A stretch of 21,841 nucleotides of DNA from Solibacillus silvestris_B (GTDB lineage Bacteria > Bacillota > Bacilli > Bacillales_A > Planococcaceae), in the NCBI RefSeq assembly GCF_051967575.1, contig NZ_JBQCJW010000045.1, positions 1 to 21,841 on the forward strand, given 5' to 3'. Made by a program: the position numbers and the translations under genes. Below the pieces are notes generated by a model, which was not told the origin of the DNA, searched no databases, and saw only the letters and a list, made by a program, of their open reading frames with translations. Positions 7,897 through 15,181 of the stretch are shown in pieces; positions within the stretch are counted from its first letter, which is position 1, and every line of letters starts with the position of its first letter.

Positions 7897-8188
7897 ATTG
7901 TGAAAGAAATTATAGATTTTAACATTGAGGATAACTTTGTAAGAAAGTGTTGTCCCCGTCCAGGAAAACTGCGCCAACTCCTCGCACCATTAGACCCCTC
8001 CGTGCGAATGTGATCGACCCGCAATGAAAATCAAATCCAAGTTATGTCTATAAATTATTTAATTAACGTGTTATACAATATATACTATGAAAGGAAGGGG
8101 ATTATTTTAATCGTCAATATATAAATAGAGTGAAACAATTAAGGGATTGATTCGTATAGCATAATATAGAGAAAGAGGTGGAGAGCTT
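7897..8188. other. Intergenic region before ydbS, with a GC-richer patch
   Basis: Most of this region is AT-rich. The part from about 7950 to 8030 is richer in G+C and holds the inverted repeat TCGCAC (7982-7987) / GTGCGA (8002-8007). No T run follows it, so it does not look like a terminator. I saw no reading frame of note and no RNA family I know. A candidate promoter for ydbS lies at 8059-8086. Confidence 0.4.
8059..8086 (+). promoter_or_regulatory. Candidate sigma-A promoter for ydbS-ydbT
   Basis: TTAATT (8059-8064), a 16-nt spacer and TATACT (8081-8086) could drive the two-gene operon, giving a leader of about 95 nt. Confidence 0.4.
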
Positions 8189-8668
8189 ATGAGAGAACAG
8201 CCGAAATATCAATTACCTAAAAAAGCGCAAACAGTGTGGCGTTTATATGGTCTTATTCAAACTATTCTTTTAGCGCTCGTTGCAGCAGGAGTAATATTTT
8301 TGACAATCAAGTTTGATTGGCCGGATTGGATAATGTGGATTGGCGTTGCGCTAGTCGTATTATCGGTTATTTTTTCAATCGTTGTATTTCCGAGTGTACG
8401 CTGGAGAATTTGGCGCTATGAAGTGCGCGAGCAGGAAATTGAAATTCAAAGCGGTTTATTTGTCGTGAAACGGACATTGATTCCAATGGTGCGTGTACAG
8501 CATGTCGATACCGAACAAGGCCCAATTTTAAAAAAATATACATTGGCCAATATTTCGATTTCTTCAGCGGCGACAGTACATACGATTCCTATGCTGAAAG
8601 TAGAGGAAGCCGATTTACTAAGGACGAAAATTTCTGAACTAGCAAGGGTGGCGGAAGATGATGTCTAA
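8189..8668 (+). CDS. ydbS: Membrane protein with one bacterial PH-like (YdbS-type) domain
   Basis: A 159-residue protein with two hydrophobic segments (about 22-45 and 48-70) followed by a bacterial PH-like (bPH2, YdbS-type) domain that would face the cytoplasm. Landmarks are the basic segment after the second helix (VRWRIWRYEVREQEIEIQ, about 71-88) and the strand pattern ending in ISSAATVHTIP. ATG 8189 has a clear GAGGTGGAG ribosome binding site. It overlaps the start of the next gene, the usual YdbS-YdbT arrangement, so the two products probably act together. B. subtilis ydbS/ydbT are linked to resistance to some bacteriocins (amylocyclicin), but the molecular role is unknown and the link here is by homology only. 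Confidence 0.8.
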   Translation: MREQPKYQLPKKAQTVWRLYGLIQTILLALVAAGVIFLTIKFDWPDWIMWIGVALVVLSVIFSIVVFPSVRWRIWRYEVREQEIEIQSGLFVVKRTLIPMVRVQHVDTEQGPILKKYTLANISISSAATVHTIPMLKVEEADLLRTKISELARVAEDDV

Positions 8669-10148
8669 AGAGAAATTTAAACTTCATCCTGTTACAGCAA
8701 TAATAAATGTTGTAAAAGCTTTAAAGGACTTGCTTATTCCTATCGTTATTATCGTCGTTGCAAATGGATTTAACTTTAATTTGGATTACCGTAGCGAAAC
8801 ATTTTTCAGTGAAATGATTCCGCTCTTTATTTTAATTATTGTAGTGTTTGGAACGATGATAAGCGGACTGGTCAAATGGTGGACATTTGTGTATTGGTTT
8901 GAGGACAGTGAATTGCGAGTGGAATATGGTTTGTTTGTAAAGAAAAAACGCTATATCCCATTTGACCGCATTCAAAATTTGAATTATAAGGAAGGGATTT
9001 TTCACCGACTCTTTAAGCTTGTGCAAGTACAGGTGGAGACAGCGGGAAGCAAAAACGGCAAGCCGGAAGCAGAGTTGACAGCTGTTACAAGAGCCGCAGC
9101 GGATGAAGTGGAAATCCAAATGAAACGGGCAAAGCAAAAGACCCCATCGGAAAGCGAATTGAGTGAAAAAGAGCTGGCGGAAGCCATCGAAGAGAAAGAG
9201 CCTTCTTCGATTGTTTTGCATAAGATGAAAGTTCCGGAGCTATTATTATTAGCATCTACATCAAGCGGTGTAGGGGTAGTACTAGCTGGGGTCTTTGCGG
9301 TTTTTTCGCAGTTTGCGGAATTTATCCCGTTTGATATGATTTATGATGAAGTAGCTTTTTTGATGGAATACAGTTATATCGCAGCAATGATTTTAATTGC
9401 GCTCGCATTGCTGGCGACATGGATTATTTCTGTCGGATTGACGTTTTTGAATTATTATAATTTCACGGTGATCAAACAGCACGACCGTTTAATTATTACC
9501 CGTGGTTTAATCGAAAAAAAGCGTGTAACGATTCCGTTAAATCGTGTACAGGCAATTAAACTTGCAGAAAATCCATTTCAGCAAATGCTTGGATTAGCGT
9601 CTGTTGCGGTAGAAAGCGCTGGCGGAGGTTTCAGCGGGGAAAGCGATAAAAAGATTATTTTGTTTCCTTTAATCGCAAAAAAAGAAGCGTTTGAGCCGTT
9701 GAATGAGCTATTCCCGGAGTATGATTTCGATGTTATGCATACTATTCAGCCTCCTAAAAAGGCGCAACCTTTTTTCTATCGAATTGACTTCATTTGGCTT
9801 GTGCCATTAATCAGCGGAATTTCGTATTTTTTCTATCCATATGGGCTGTTGTCACTACTATTAGTCATCCCGATTATCTTATTGGGAAGATGGCAATTTA
9901 AAACGACGGGGTATAACATTGGGGGGCAGCAAATTACGATTGTATCGCGCTTTATAAGCCGTGTAACGTTTTTTGCTTTGAAAAAACGTGTGCAAGTAAC
10001 ACAAGGAAGCCAAACTTACTTTCAAAAACGCCGCCAAATAGGATCGGCAAAAATCGTCGTTATGTCAGGTATGACAGGAGCTTCGGCGACAGTTCGCCAT
10101 ATCGATCAGCAAGAAGTCGAAAAAATATTGTCGTGGTATGAACGTTAA
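8658..10148 (+). CDS. ydbT: Membrane protein with three bacterial PH-like (YdbT-type) domains
   Basis: A 496-residue membrane protein with three similar PH-like repeats separated by pairs of membrane helices. The repeats lie roughly at 75-150 (ELRVEYGLFVKKKRYIPFDR), 270-345 (RLIITRGLIEKKRVTIPLNR) and 415-495 (QITIVSRFISRVTFFALKKR); the first two share an Arg-x-Gln-plus pattern after the third strand. A charged segment around 150-185 rich in Lys and Glu separates the first repeat from the second helix pair. The start is ATG 8658 or the adjacent ATG 8661, overlapping ydbS by about 10 nt, which suggests translational coupling. It ends at a terminator shared with the convergent rhomboid gene. Function is unknown beyond homology to YdbT. 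Confidence 0.82.
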   Translation: MMSKEKFKLHPVTAIINVVKALKDLLIPIVIIVVANGFNFNLDYRSETFFSEMIPLFILIIVVFGTMISGLVKWWTFVYWFEDSELRVEYGLFVKKKRYIPFDRIQNLNYKEGIFHRLFKLVQVQVETAGSKNGKPEAELTAVTRAAADEVEIQMKRAKQKTPSESELSEKELAEAIEEKEPSSIVLHKMKVPELLLLASTSSGVGVVLAGVFAVFSQFAEFIPFDMIYDEVAFLMEYSYIAAMILIALALLATWIISVGLTFLNYYNFTVIKQHDRLIITRGLIEKKRVTIPLNRVQAIKLAENPFQQMLGLASVAVESAGGGFSGESDKKIILFPLIAKKEAFEPLNELFPEYDFDVMHTIQPPKKAQPFFYRIDFIWLVPLISGISYFFYPYGLLSLLLVIPIILLGRWQFKTTGYNIGGQQITIVSRFISRVTFFALKKRVQVTQGSQTYFQKRRQIGSAKIVVMSGMTGASATVRHIDQQEVEKILSWYER

Positions 10149-10149
10149 A

Positions 10150-10200
10150 GAAAACAGGGTGTGCGAAAAAGTTTCCTCTTTTTAGCACACCCTGTTTCTA
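10150..10200. terminator. Bidirectional terminator between ydbT and the rhomboid gene
   Basis: AAACAGGGTGTGC (10152-10164) pairs perfectly with GCACACCCTGTTT (10185-10197), and the inner A and T runs can extend the stem. A and T runs on the two sides allow it to serve both convergent genes. The right arm overlaps the rhomboid stop codon. Confidence 0.9.
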
Positions 10201-10821
10201 TTTTACGCGTCTTATATTATTATTGCGCCAGCGCCCCATATTTTTCGGATTGAAATACACAAATCCTAAAATAAAGCCTGTAATAAGACCGCCTAAATGA
10301 GCGGAGATATTAATATTGGGCGTAATAAATGTCATAAATATGCTAACGACGATTAGCGGCAGAATGATTTGTCTCAGCTGCGGGAATAAATGTCTCGTAT
10401 AATAGACGAGCGCCCCGAACGCACCGAGTATCCCGTAAATTGCACCACTTGCGCCTACACTGGCATAATAAGGATCTTCGGTTAAAAACGTAGCCGCAAC
10501 ACCGAAAATGCCTGCCAAAAAGTAAATTGTCAAAAAGCGGATTTTACCGGCGATCTTTTCGAGTTCCGGGCCAAATAAAAACAGCGAGAACATATTAAAA
10601 AGAACGTGCGTGAAACCCGCATGCAAAAACATTGATGTAACAATGCGCCACCATTCACCAGCTGCAATGAGACCATTCACGCTCATGCCGGCATAAAGCA
10701 GCTGCTCGCCGAACACTGGTATTAACGTCAATACGAAAACGATTAAATTAATCGCAATAATTGACGAGACGACTGGATATGACGTAATGTATTGTTTAAA
10801 ATTTTCTCTACGAATGAACAT
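10198..10821 (-). CDS. ydcA: Rhomboid-family intramembrane serine protease
   Basis: This 207-residue polytopic protein is a rhomboid protease, which cuts membrane proteins within or near the bilayer. About six hydrophobic helices are visible. The catalytic dyad is S125 in GASGA and H175 in NISAHLGG, and the family HxxxN signature appears as H72 to N76 in THVLFN; WWR precedes the first loop region. The ATG at 10821 has GAGGTGG directly upstream on the minus strand; an upstream in-frame TTG (10833) overlaps that site and is unlikely. It lies in the place of B. subtilis ydcA, convergent to ydbT and divergent from acpS. The substrate is unknown. Confidence 0.9.
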   Translation of the reverse strand: MFIRRENFKQYITSYPVVSSIIAINLIVFVLTLIPVFGEQLLYAGMSVNGLIAAGEWWRIVTSMFLHAGFTHVLFNMFSLFLFGPELEKIAGKIRFLTIYFLAGIFGVAATFLTEDPYYASVGASGAIYGILGAFGALVYYTRHLFPQLRQIILPLIVVSIFMTFITPNINISAHLGGLITGFILGFVYFNPKNMGRWRNNNIRRVK

Positions 10822-10910
10822 ATTCCACCTCAATTAAGTCAATACGAATAAAACGAATTTTTATTCATTATACATTGGAATATTGTTCAAATGAAAGGAA
10901 GAGCTTCTAA

Positions 10911-11264
10911 TTGATTAAAGGGATTGGTCTAGACTTAGTAGAACTTGATCGGATCGAAAAAATGCTGCGACGCTCCGCAAAATTTGCGCACCGTATTTTA
11001 ACAGAACGCGAGCTGGCTATTTTCGACACACTGTCACAAACGCGCCAAGTGGAATTTTTGGCGGGACGCTTTGCCGCAAAGGAAGCATATTCCAAAGCAA
11101 ATGGTACAGGAATCGGCAAAGAATGCGAACTGCATCAAATCGAAATTTTAAAAAGTGAAAGCGGAAAGCCCATCCTATACTTTGACGGCGAGCAGGTGAA
11201 TGGCTTTATTTCCATTACGCATACACGGACTACCGCAGCTGCGCAAGTAATCTTAATGCAATAA
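10911..11264 (+). CDS. acpS: Holo-[acyl-carrier-protein] synthase
   Basis: AcpS moves 4'-phosphopantetheine from CoA to apo-ACP, activating it for fatty acid synthesis. The 117-residue protein matches the usual length. GIGLDLVEL carries the metal ligand D8, and FAAKEAYSKA (54-63) carries E58; the C-terminal SITHTRTTAAA corresponds to the conserved SISHT block. The start is TTG 10911, about 10 nt after an AAAGGAAGAG ribosome binding site. It diverges from the rhomboid gene across about 90 nt, where promoters for both must lie but none is clear. The lipoprotein gene follows after 65 nt, and the order acpS-ydcC-alr is that of B. subtilis. Confidence 0.95.
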   Translation: MIKGIGLDLVELDRIEKMLRRSAKFAHRILTERELAIFDTLSQTRQVEFLAGRFAAKEAYSKANGTGIGKECELHQIEILKSESGKPILYFDGEQVNGFISITHTRTTAAAQVILMQ

Positions 11265-11329
11265 TACATACATGCGCGCCTTGACTCATATAGTAATTTA
11301 TCGAAAAAGTTAATCGAAAGGATGAAACT

Positions 11330-12328
11330 TTGAAACTCCGACTGCTAGTAGTTGTCGTTTGTTGTCTATTTTTAGCCGCATGTGGAAAAGCAACAAAAGA
11401 CGAGGTGATTCAGGATGTCAATAAAAAATGGAACGAAACGAAAGGTTATGAACTAAGTGCCTCAATGGAGGTGCGTACAGGTACTGAGCCGAGAATTTAT
11501 GATGTGAAAGTATGGCACACAAAACCGGAATTTTATCGAGTGGCAGTAAATCCAAAAGGTGAGACAGAGCAACAATTGATCGTACGAAATGAAGAAGGCG
11601 TATTTGTTGTAACCCCTGCGCTCCGGAAAACGCATAAGTTTCAAAGTGAATGGCCAAAACAAAATAGCCAGGCATATTTAATCGGCACTTTGGCAGATGA
11701 TTTACTTGCAGATTCTAAAGCCGTCATGACAGAAGATGAGGCAAGCTATACTTTTGAGGTAGCGACACGGAATGTGGACCAGACAACTTTACCAGTGCAG
11801 CAAATAGTAATTGATAAAAAAACAATGCTCCCGACTAAAGTAAGTGTATTGGACGATTCGCTGCAAGAGCAAGTAGTCATTACATTTGGAGAAATCAAAT
11901 TAGGTGTTCAGCATACGGCAAAGGAATATGAAGTAGAAAAGTTTTCTGAAAAGGAAGAAAAAAAGGCAGCTTCAGCCGATATAGTGGACACAGAGTTTCG
12001 CGTGCACTATCCGACGATTGACTGGGCACATACAAAATTAACGGATGAATTCGAAGTTAATGAAGATGGAACTTCACGTGTCATCCTGACATTTGAAGGA
12101 GAAAAACCATTTACATTAATGCAACAGCCGATCAGCTACGACGATGTTGCCTTGCCGGTTTTCTCGCCTGGAGATCCAGCTGATTTAGGCTATACGATCG
12201 GCGCGATTACGGAACATTCCATTCAATGGGATAAAGACGGCATGTCATTTTTCATCGCCTCCACGAAATTATCAAAAGATGAATTGCTGGAAGTGGCTGC
12301 AAGTGTGCAGGAAGGCAGTATGAAATAA
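11330..12328 (+). CDS. ydcC: LolA-like lipoprotein (YdcC family)
   Basis: A 332-residue predicted lipoprotein. The N-terminus has a short basic start, a hydrophobic core and a lipobox LAAC with C18 as the lipid-carrying cysteine, so it should be exported and anchored on the outer face of the membrane. The mature part resembles the LolA-like/YdcC family: an N-terminal half of amphipathic strands (including VKVWHTKPEFYRVAV, about 59-73) and a second half beginning near 215. Gram-positives have no outer membrane, so the role is not that of LolA proper; it is unknown. The start is TTG 11330 with GAAAGGATG upstream. A hairpin about 70 nt downstream may terminate the transcript before alr. Confidence 0.82.
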   Translation: MKLRLLVVVVCCLFLAACGKATKDEVIQDVNKKWNETKGYELSASMEVRTGTEPRIYDVKVWHTKPEFYRVAVNPKGETEQQLIVRNEEGVFVVTPALRKTHKFQSEWPKQNSQAYLIGTLADDLLADSKAVMTEDEASYTFEVATRNVDQTTLPVQQIVIDKKTMLPTKVSVLDDSLQEQVVITFGEIKLGVQHTAKEYEVEKFSEKEEKKAASADIVDTEFRVHYPTIDWAHTKLTDEFEVNEDGTSRVILTFEGEKPFTLMQQPISYDDVALPVFSPGDPADLGYTIGAITEHSIQWDKDGMSFFIASTKLSKDELLEVAASVQEGSMK

Positions 12329-12396
12329 TTTTTAATGAACGGCGCTTCGGCATAAAGCACATTTGAATTTGGCTATATGTTTGCATTGGAAAGATA

Positions 12397-12433
12397 CATC
12401 TTGTGCCGGTAAGCACAAGATGATTTCTTTCTG
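12397..12433 (+). terminator. Terminator-like hairpin between ydcC and alr
   Basis: A perfect 10-bp stem (12397-12406 against 12413-12422) with a 6-nt loop is followed by a T-rich tail broken by C (ATTTCTTTCT). It is probably a terminator for ydcC, perhaps a leaky one. Confidence 0.65.
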
Positions 12434-12495
12434 ATGTTCATTTGGGCTTCAATCGAATAAAGAGCAAATATGCGAACTAGTGAAATCCGGCAGAA

Positions 12496-12520
12496 GTTTA
12501 AATTTATAAAAAGAGGGTAA
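12496..12520 (+). promoter_or_regulatory. Sigma-B-like element overlapping the alr ribosome binding site
   Basis: GTTTAA (12496-12501), 13 nt, then GGGTAA (12515-12520) fits the sigma-B consensus (GTTTAA, 12-14 nt, GGGTAT/A). It ends only 8 nt before the alr ATG and its GGG is also the alr ribosome binding site, so transcription from it would be nearly leaderless. It may be coincidence. Confidence 0.3.
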
Positions 12521-12528
12521 AAAACGAA

Positions 12529-13647
12529 ATGGACATTCAAACAAACTACCGACCTACAAAAGCAATCATTGACTTGCAAGCAATCGAACATAATCTCATG
12601 TCATTACGAAAACATATCGAACCGAACATACAAATAATCGCAGTTGTAAAAGCGAATGCATATGGCCATGGGGATGTGGAAGTTGCCAAGACGGCTATTC
12701 AAGCAGGGGCAGCAATGCTTGCCGTAGCTACACCGGATGAAGCAGTACATATGAGAAAGAATTTTAAAGACATTGATATTTTAGTATTAGGCGCCACACC
12801 GGCCAATTTCATTCCATATGCTTCAGCCGAAAATATTATCCTTACTGTTTTCTCGACTGATTGGTTGCGTGAGGCACAGCGATTTATGCCGCTATTAAAG
12901 CAATTAAGGCTCCACATTAAAGCCGATACGGGCATGGGGCGTATAGGTGTCTCAACGAAAGACGAATTGATTGATTTATACGGCATGATTGCTTCATCGG
13001 ACGACTTTATTGTAGATGGTATTTTTACGCATTTTGCAACAGCGGATGAAGAAGATTCATTGTACTTTGACAAACAAGTAACCCTATTTAAAGACTTTTT
13101 AAGTGCACTGCCATCGAGACCGCGGCTTGTTCATGCGGCGAATACGGCAACGGCACTAGCAAAAGACCCTTCATTGCAGTATGATGCTGTCCGTTTCGGC
13201 ATTTCGATGTATGGACTTTCACCTTCCTCCTATGTTGGAAATAGACTGCCGTTTCCGATCAAGCCTGCATTTTCGCTATGCACAGAGCTTGTGCACGTGA
13301 AAAAACTGCACGCAGGTCAGTCGGTCGGCTATGGGGCAACATTTACAGCGGAAGAAGACTGCTATATTGGAACGATTCCGATTGGTTACGCAGATGGCAT
13401 GATCCGAAAGCTAACAGGCCAAGAAGTTTTAATAAAAGGCCAAAGAGCGAAAATTGTCGGTAGAATTTGTATGGATCAAAGTATGATATTGCTCCCAAAA
13501 GCATATAATGTTGGGGAGCAAGTTGTATTAATTGGTCGCCAGCAGCAAAATCAGATCACAATGGACGATTGGGCAAATAAATTACAAACAATTAACTATG
13601 AAATTCCATGTGTAATTTCCGCTAGAGTCCCTAGGGTATACAAATAA
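12529..13647 (+). CDS. alr: Alanine racemase
   Basis: Alr interconverts L- and D-alanine using pyridoxal phosphate and so supplies D-alanine to the Ddl encoded at 2617. The 372-residue protein has the PLP lysine K41 in VVKANAYGHG, the catalytic tyrosine Y268 in SVGYGATF, and the conserved IKADTGMGRIG, HFATADE, VRFGISMYG and ICMDQ blocks. Length is normal. ATG 12529 lies 11 nt after AGAGGG, a slightly long spacing. It follows the lipoprotein gene and precedes ndoAI-ndoA, the B. subtilis order. This is probably the housekeeping racemase, but a second alr elsewhere cannot be excluded. Confidence 0.95.
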   Translation: MDIQTNYRPTKAIIDLQAIEHNLMSLRKHIEPNIQIIAVVKANAYGHGDVEVAKTAIQAGAAMLAVATPDEAVHMRKNFKDIDILVLGATPANFIPYASAENIILTVFSTDWLREAQRFMPLLKQLRLHIKADTGMGRIGVSTKDELIDLYGMIASSDDFIVDGIFTHFATADEEDSLYFDKQVTLFKDFLSALPSRPRLVHAANTATALAKDPSLQYDAVRFGISMYGLSPSSYVGNRLPFPIKPAFSLCTELVHVKKLHAGQSVGYGATFTAEEDCYIGTIPIGYADGMIRKLTGQEVLIKGQRAKIVGRICMDQSMILLPKAYNVGEQVVLIGRQQQNQITMDDWANKLQTINYEIPCVISARVPRVYK

Positions 13648-13697
13648 AATCGATGTAATATTGTAAAAAACTTCAATAATTCAAAACAAGTATGTTC

Positions 13698-13734
13698 ACA
13701 ATTACCCTCCTATTGCGAGAATTGTCAGTTTTTT
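13698..13734 (+). terminator. Weak terminator-like hairpin after alr
   Basis: ACAATT (13698-13703) and AATTGT (13720-13725) flank a 16-nt loop and precede six T. The stem is short and AT-rich, so termination would be inefficient. Confidence 0.3.
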
Positions 13735-13746
13735 AATTTTCTTGTC

Positions 13747-13775
13747 TTTTCATTGTCGTCGATCAATGATAAAAT
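13747..13775 (+). promoter_or_regulatory. Candidate extended -10 promoter for ndoAI-ndoA
   Basis: TAAAAT (13770-13775) is preceded by TG one base upstream, forming an extended -10. Only a poor T-rich -35 (about 13747-13752) is present, which is common for extended -10 promoters. It lies about 37 nt before the antitoxin start codon. Confidence 0.45.
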
Positions 13776-13811
13776 GAATGGGAAATGGGATGTTCGGTGG
13801 AGGTGCTTGTT

Positions 13812-14099
13812 TTGTACGCAAAGGAATTAGTAGAAGTTGAAGAAGTAGTAATTGACATACCAAATGAGCTAGTTACGCAATTTGAAAGAACGTTTGGGCG
13901 CAACACTGATAGTGGTTATAGGATTGCGTATTTGGCGACGAAAGAATATACAAAGCATATGCAACCAAATCAAATACGGGAAGCTTTAATAAAGGGCTAT
14001 GTGGAAATGTCGCAAATTAATCTGACAATTTGCAGTGAGTGCTTGCATGCAGAGTATGAAGCGGAACATATGGTGGAGCGTCTCGTAAGCGGGGGATGA
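13812..14099 (+). CDS. ndoAI: NdoAI (EndoAI) antitoxin, ribbon-helix-helix
   Basis: This 95-residue protein is the antitoxin of the NdoA endoribonuclease. The C-terminal half, with GYVEMSQINL and the ending VERLVSGG, matches the toxin-binding part of B. subtilis NdoAI. The N-terminal part (about 1-45) has a beta strand VVIDIP followed by helices, as in ribbon-helix-helix DNA-binding antitoxins, but differs considerably from the B. subtilis sequence as I remember it. The start is TTG 13812, 8 nt after GGAGG (13799-13803); an in-frame ATG at 13785 would place that site inside the gene. It sits 4 nt before the toxin gene, whose ribosome binding site lies in its last codons. The dimer probably also represses its own promoter, by analogy. 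Confidence 0.85.
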   Translation: MYAKELVEVEEVVIDIPNELVTQFERTFGRNTDSGYRIAYLATKEYTKHMQPNQIREALIKGYVEMSQINLTICSECLHAEYEAEHMVERLVSGG

Positions 14100-14103
14100 C
14101 AAT

Positions 14104-14454
14104 TTGATTGTAAAACGTGGAGACGTTTTTTTTGCTGACCTATCACCAGTGGTAGGTTCGGAACAAGGCGGGACTAGACCCGTCCTTATTATTCAAAATG
14201 ATATTGGAAATCGCTTTAGTCCAACAGTCATCATAGCTGCAATAACTGCGCAAATTCAAAAAGCAAAGTTGCCTACACATGTTGAAATCGATGCGAAAAA
14301 GTATGGTTTCGAGCGTGATTCGGTAATTTTGCTTGAGCAGTTGCGCACAATTGATAAATCACGATTAACAGATCGTATTACCCAGCTCGATGCAAAGTTA
14401 ATGCAAGAAGTCGATATTGCTCTTAATATCAGTTTAGGACTTGTAAAATTTTAA
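14104..14454 (+). CDS. ndoA: NdoA (EndoA), MazF-family mRNA endoribonuclease toxin
   Basis: A 116-residue MazF/PemK-type toxin almost identical in pattern to B. subtilis NdoA, which cleaves single-stranded RNA at UACAU and is held inactive by NdoAI. The residues reported for catalysis in that enzyme are present: R25 in GGTRPV, T48 in AAIT and H59 in LPTHVEID. GDVFFADLSPVVGSEQGG and FERDSVILLEQ are strongly conserved. The start is TTG 14104, with the GGGGG ribosome binding site inside the end of the antitoxin gene. A terminator follows. In B. subtilis the next genes are rsbR and rsbS; here they are missing. Confidence 0.95.
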   Translation: MIVKRGDVFFADLSPVVGSEQGGTRPVLIIQNDIGNRFSPTVIIAAITAQIQKAKLPTHVEIDAKKYGFERDSVILLEQLRTIDKSRLTDRITQLDAKLMQEVDIALNISLGLVKF

Positions 14455-14460
14455 TACATA

Positions 14461-14496
14461 AAAAAACATCGAAACTTGTCGTTTCGGTGTTTTTTA
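14461..14496 (+). terminator. Intrinsic terminator after ndoA
   Basis: ACATCGAAAC (14466-14475) pairs with GTTTCGGTGT (14481-14490, one G-T pair) around a 5-nt loop, with A runs before and T runs after. It separates the toxin operon from the sigB operon. Confidence 0.85.
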
Positions 14497-14566
14497 TTAT
14501 TTTCAATCAAAAGCGCAATATGTGTTGATGAAATAGTGAGCTTTAAATAGTGTAAAAATATAATAG

Positions 14567-14595
14567 TTGATTTAAAATGATAAATAATAGAATAT
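14567..14595 (+). promoter_or_regulatory. Candidate sigma-A promoter of the rsbT-sigB operon
   Basis: TTGATT (14567-14572), 17 nt, then GAATAT (14590-14595). The -10 lies in the loop between the arms of the 8-bp inverted repeat at 14582-14604, so a regulator bound there would cover it. Another possible -10 (TATACT, 14681-14686) is closer to the gene but has a poor -35. Confidence 0.35.
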
Positions 14596-14766
14596 GTATT
14601 ATTTTGTAAAAATGTTATACATTATATAACTACTCCATTAATATTTATATATCTTAGTAAACTGCATGGATATCATATGTTATACTGTTATAGATTAATA
14701 ATTCCAAAAATTGATACTATACGTTAACTCCATCGAATAAAAACGAAGGAAATTGGGGGCACTATG

Positions 14767-15165
14767 ATGAATACGAAATCTACCGTAGAGATTATAACAG
14801 AATGGGATATTGTAGCTGCACGCCAACTTGGACGTAACGAAGCGAAAGCAATCGGCTTTGGCGCGGTAGATCAAGCTCGAATTACGACGGCAATTAGTGA
14901 GCTGGCCCGGAATATTTATTTGTATGCCCGTGCCGGGGAAGTGGCAATAGAGCGTATTAGCGGTGATGGTAAAGTTGGTATTCGTATAATAGCGGCAGAT
15001 AAAGGACCTGGAATAAATAATTTAAAAAAAGTAATGGAAGACGGCTATTCAACATCTGGAGGGCTCGGCGCCGGGTTGCCGGGTGTCAAGAGATTGATGG
15101 ATACGATGGACATTCAGTCGTCTGTGGGAAAAGGAACAACTGTAATCATTGAAAAATGGGTGTAG
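14767..15165 (+). CDS. rsbT: RsbT, serine kinase/switch protein that activates RsbU
   Basis: RsbT is a GHKL-fold serine kinase. In B. subtilis it is held by the RsbR-RsbS stressosome, and under environmental stress it phosphorylates them and is released to activate RsbU. The 132-residue protein keeps the N box SELARNIYLYA with N49, the G1 box ADKGPGI with D78, and the G2 box GGLGAGLPGVKRLMD. Alignment to B. subtilis RsbT places the start at ATG 14767; ATG 14764 is adjacent and possible, with GGGGG (14755-14759) serving both. rsbU follows after 16 nt. The partner genes rsbR and rsbS are not in this window, so the source of its control is unclear. Confidence 0.93.
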   Translation: MNTKSTVEIITEWDIVAARQLGRNEAKAIGFGAVDQARITTAISELARNIYLYARAGEVAIERISGDGKVGIRIIAADKGPGINNLKKVMEDGYSTSGGLGAGLPGVKRLMDTMDIQSSVGKGTTVIIEKWV

Positions 15166-15181
15166 TGGGATGTGATAAAAT

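Larger units (their letters stand above)
14455..14766. other. AT-rich gap where rsbR and rsbS would be expected
   Basis: After the ndoA terminator, about 270 nt of very AT-rich DNA precede rsbT. It has an 8-bp inverted repeat AAATAATA/TATTATTT (14582-14589, 14597-14604), a 6-bp inverted repeat GTTATA/TATAAC (14614-14619, 14625-14630), and the direct repeat ATGTTATAC (14612-14620 and 14677-14685). Candidate sigma-A promoters are present. I see no ORF and no readable remnant of rsbR or rsbS. Confidence 0.5.

Noticed and set aside
7631..7977. Overlapping Ala/Thr-rich or His-rich ORFs opposite or out of frame with the cshA tail
   Set aside because: They are shadows of the Arg/Gly-rich coding sequence, with low-complexity translations and no ribosome binding sites.
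12329..12528. A riboswitch or T-box in the alr leader
   Set aside because: The only clear structure is the simple hairpin at 12397-12422 with a terminator-like tail; no T-box or known riboswitch core is visible.
13785..13811. A 9-residue longer start for the NdoAI antitoxin at ATG 13785
   Set aside because: The strong GGTGGAGGTG ribosome binding site would lie inside the gene, and TTG 13812 is at the right distance from it.
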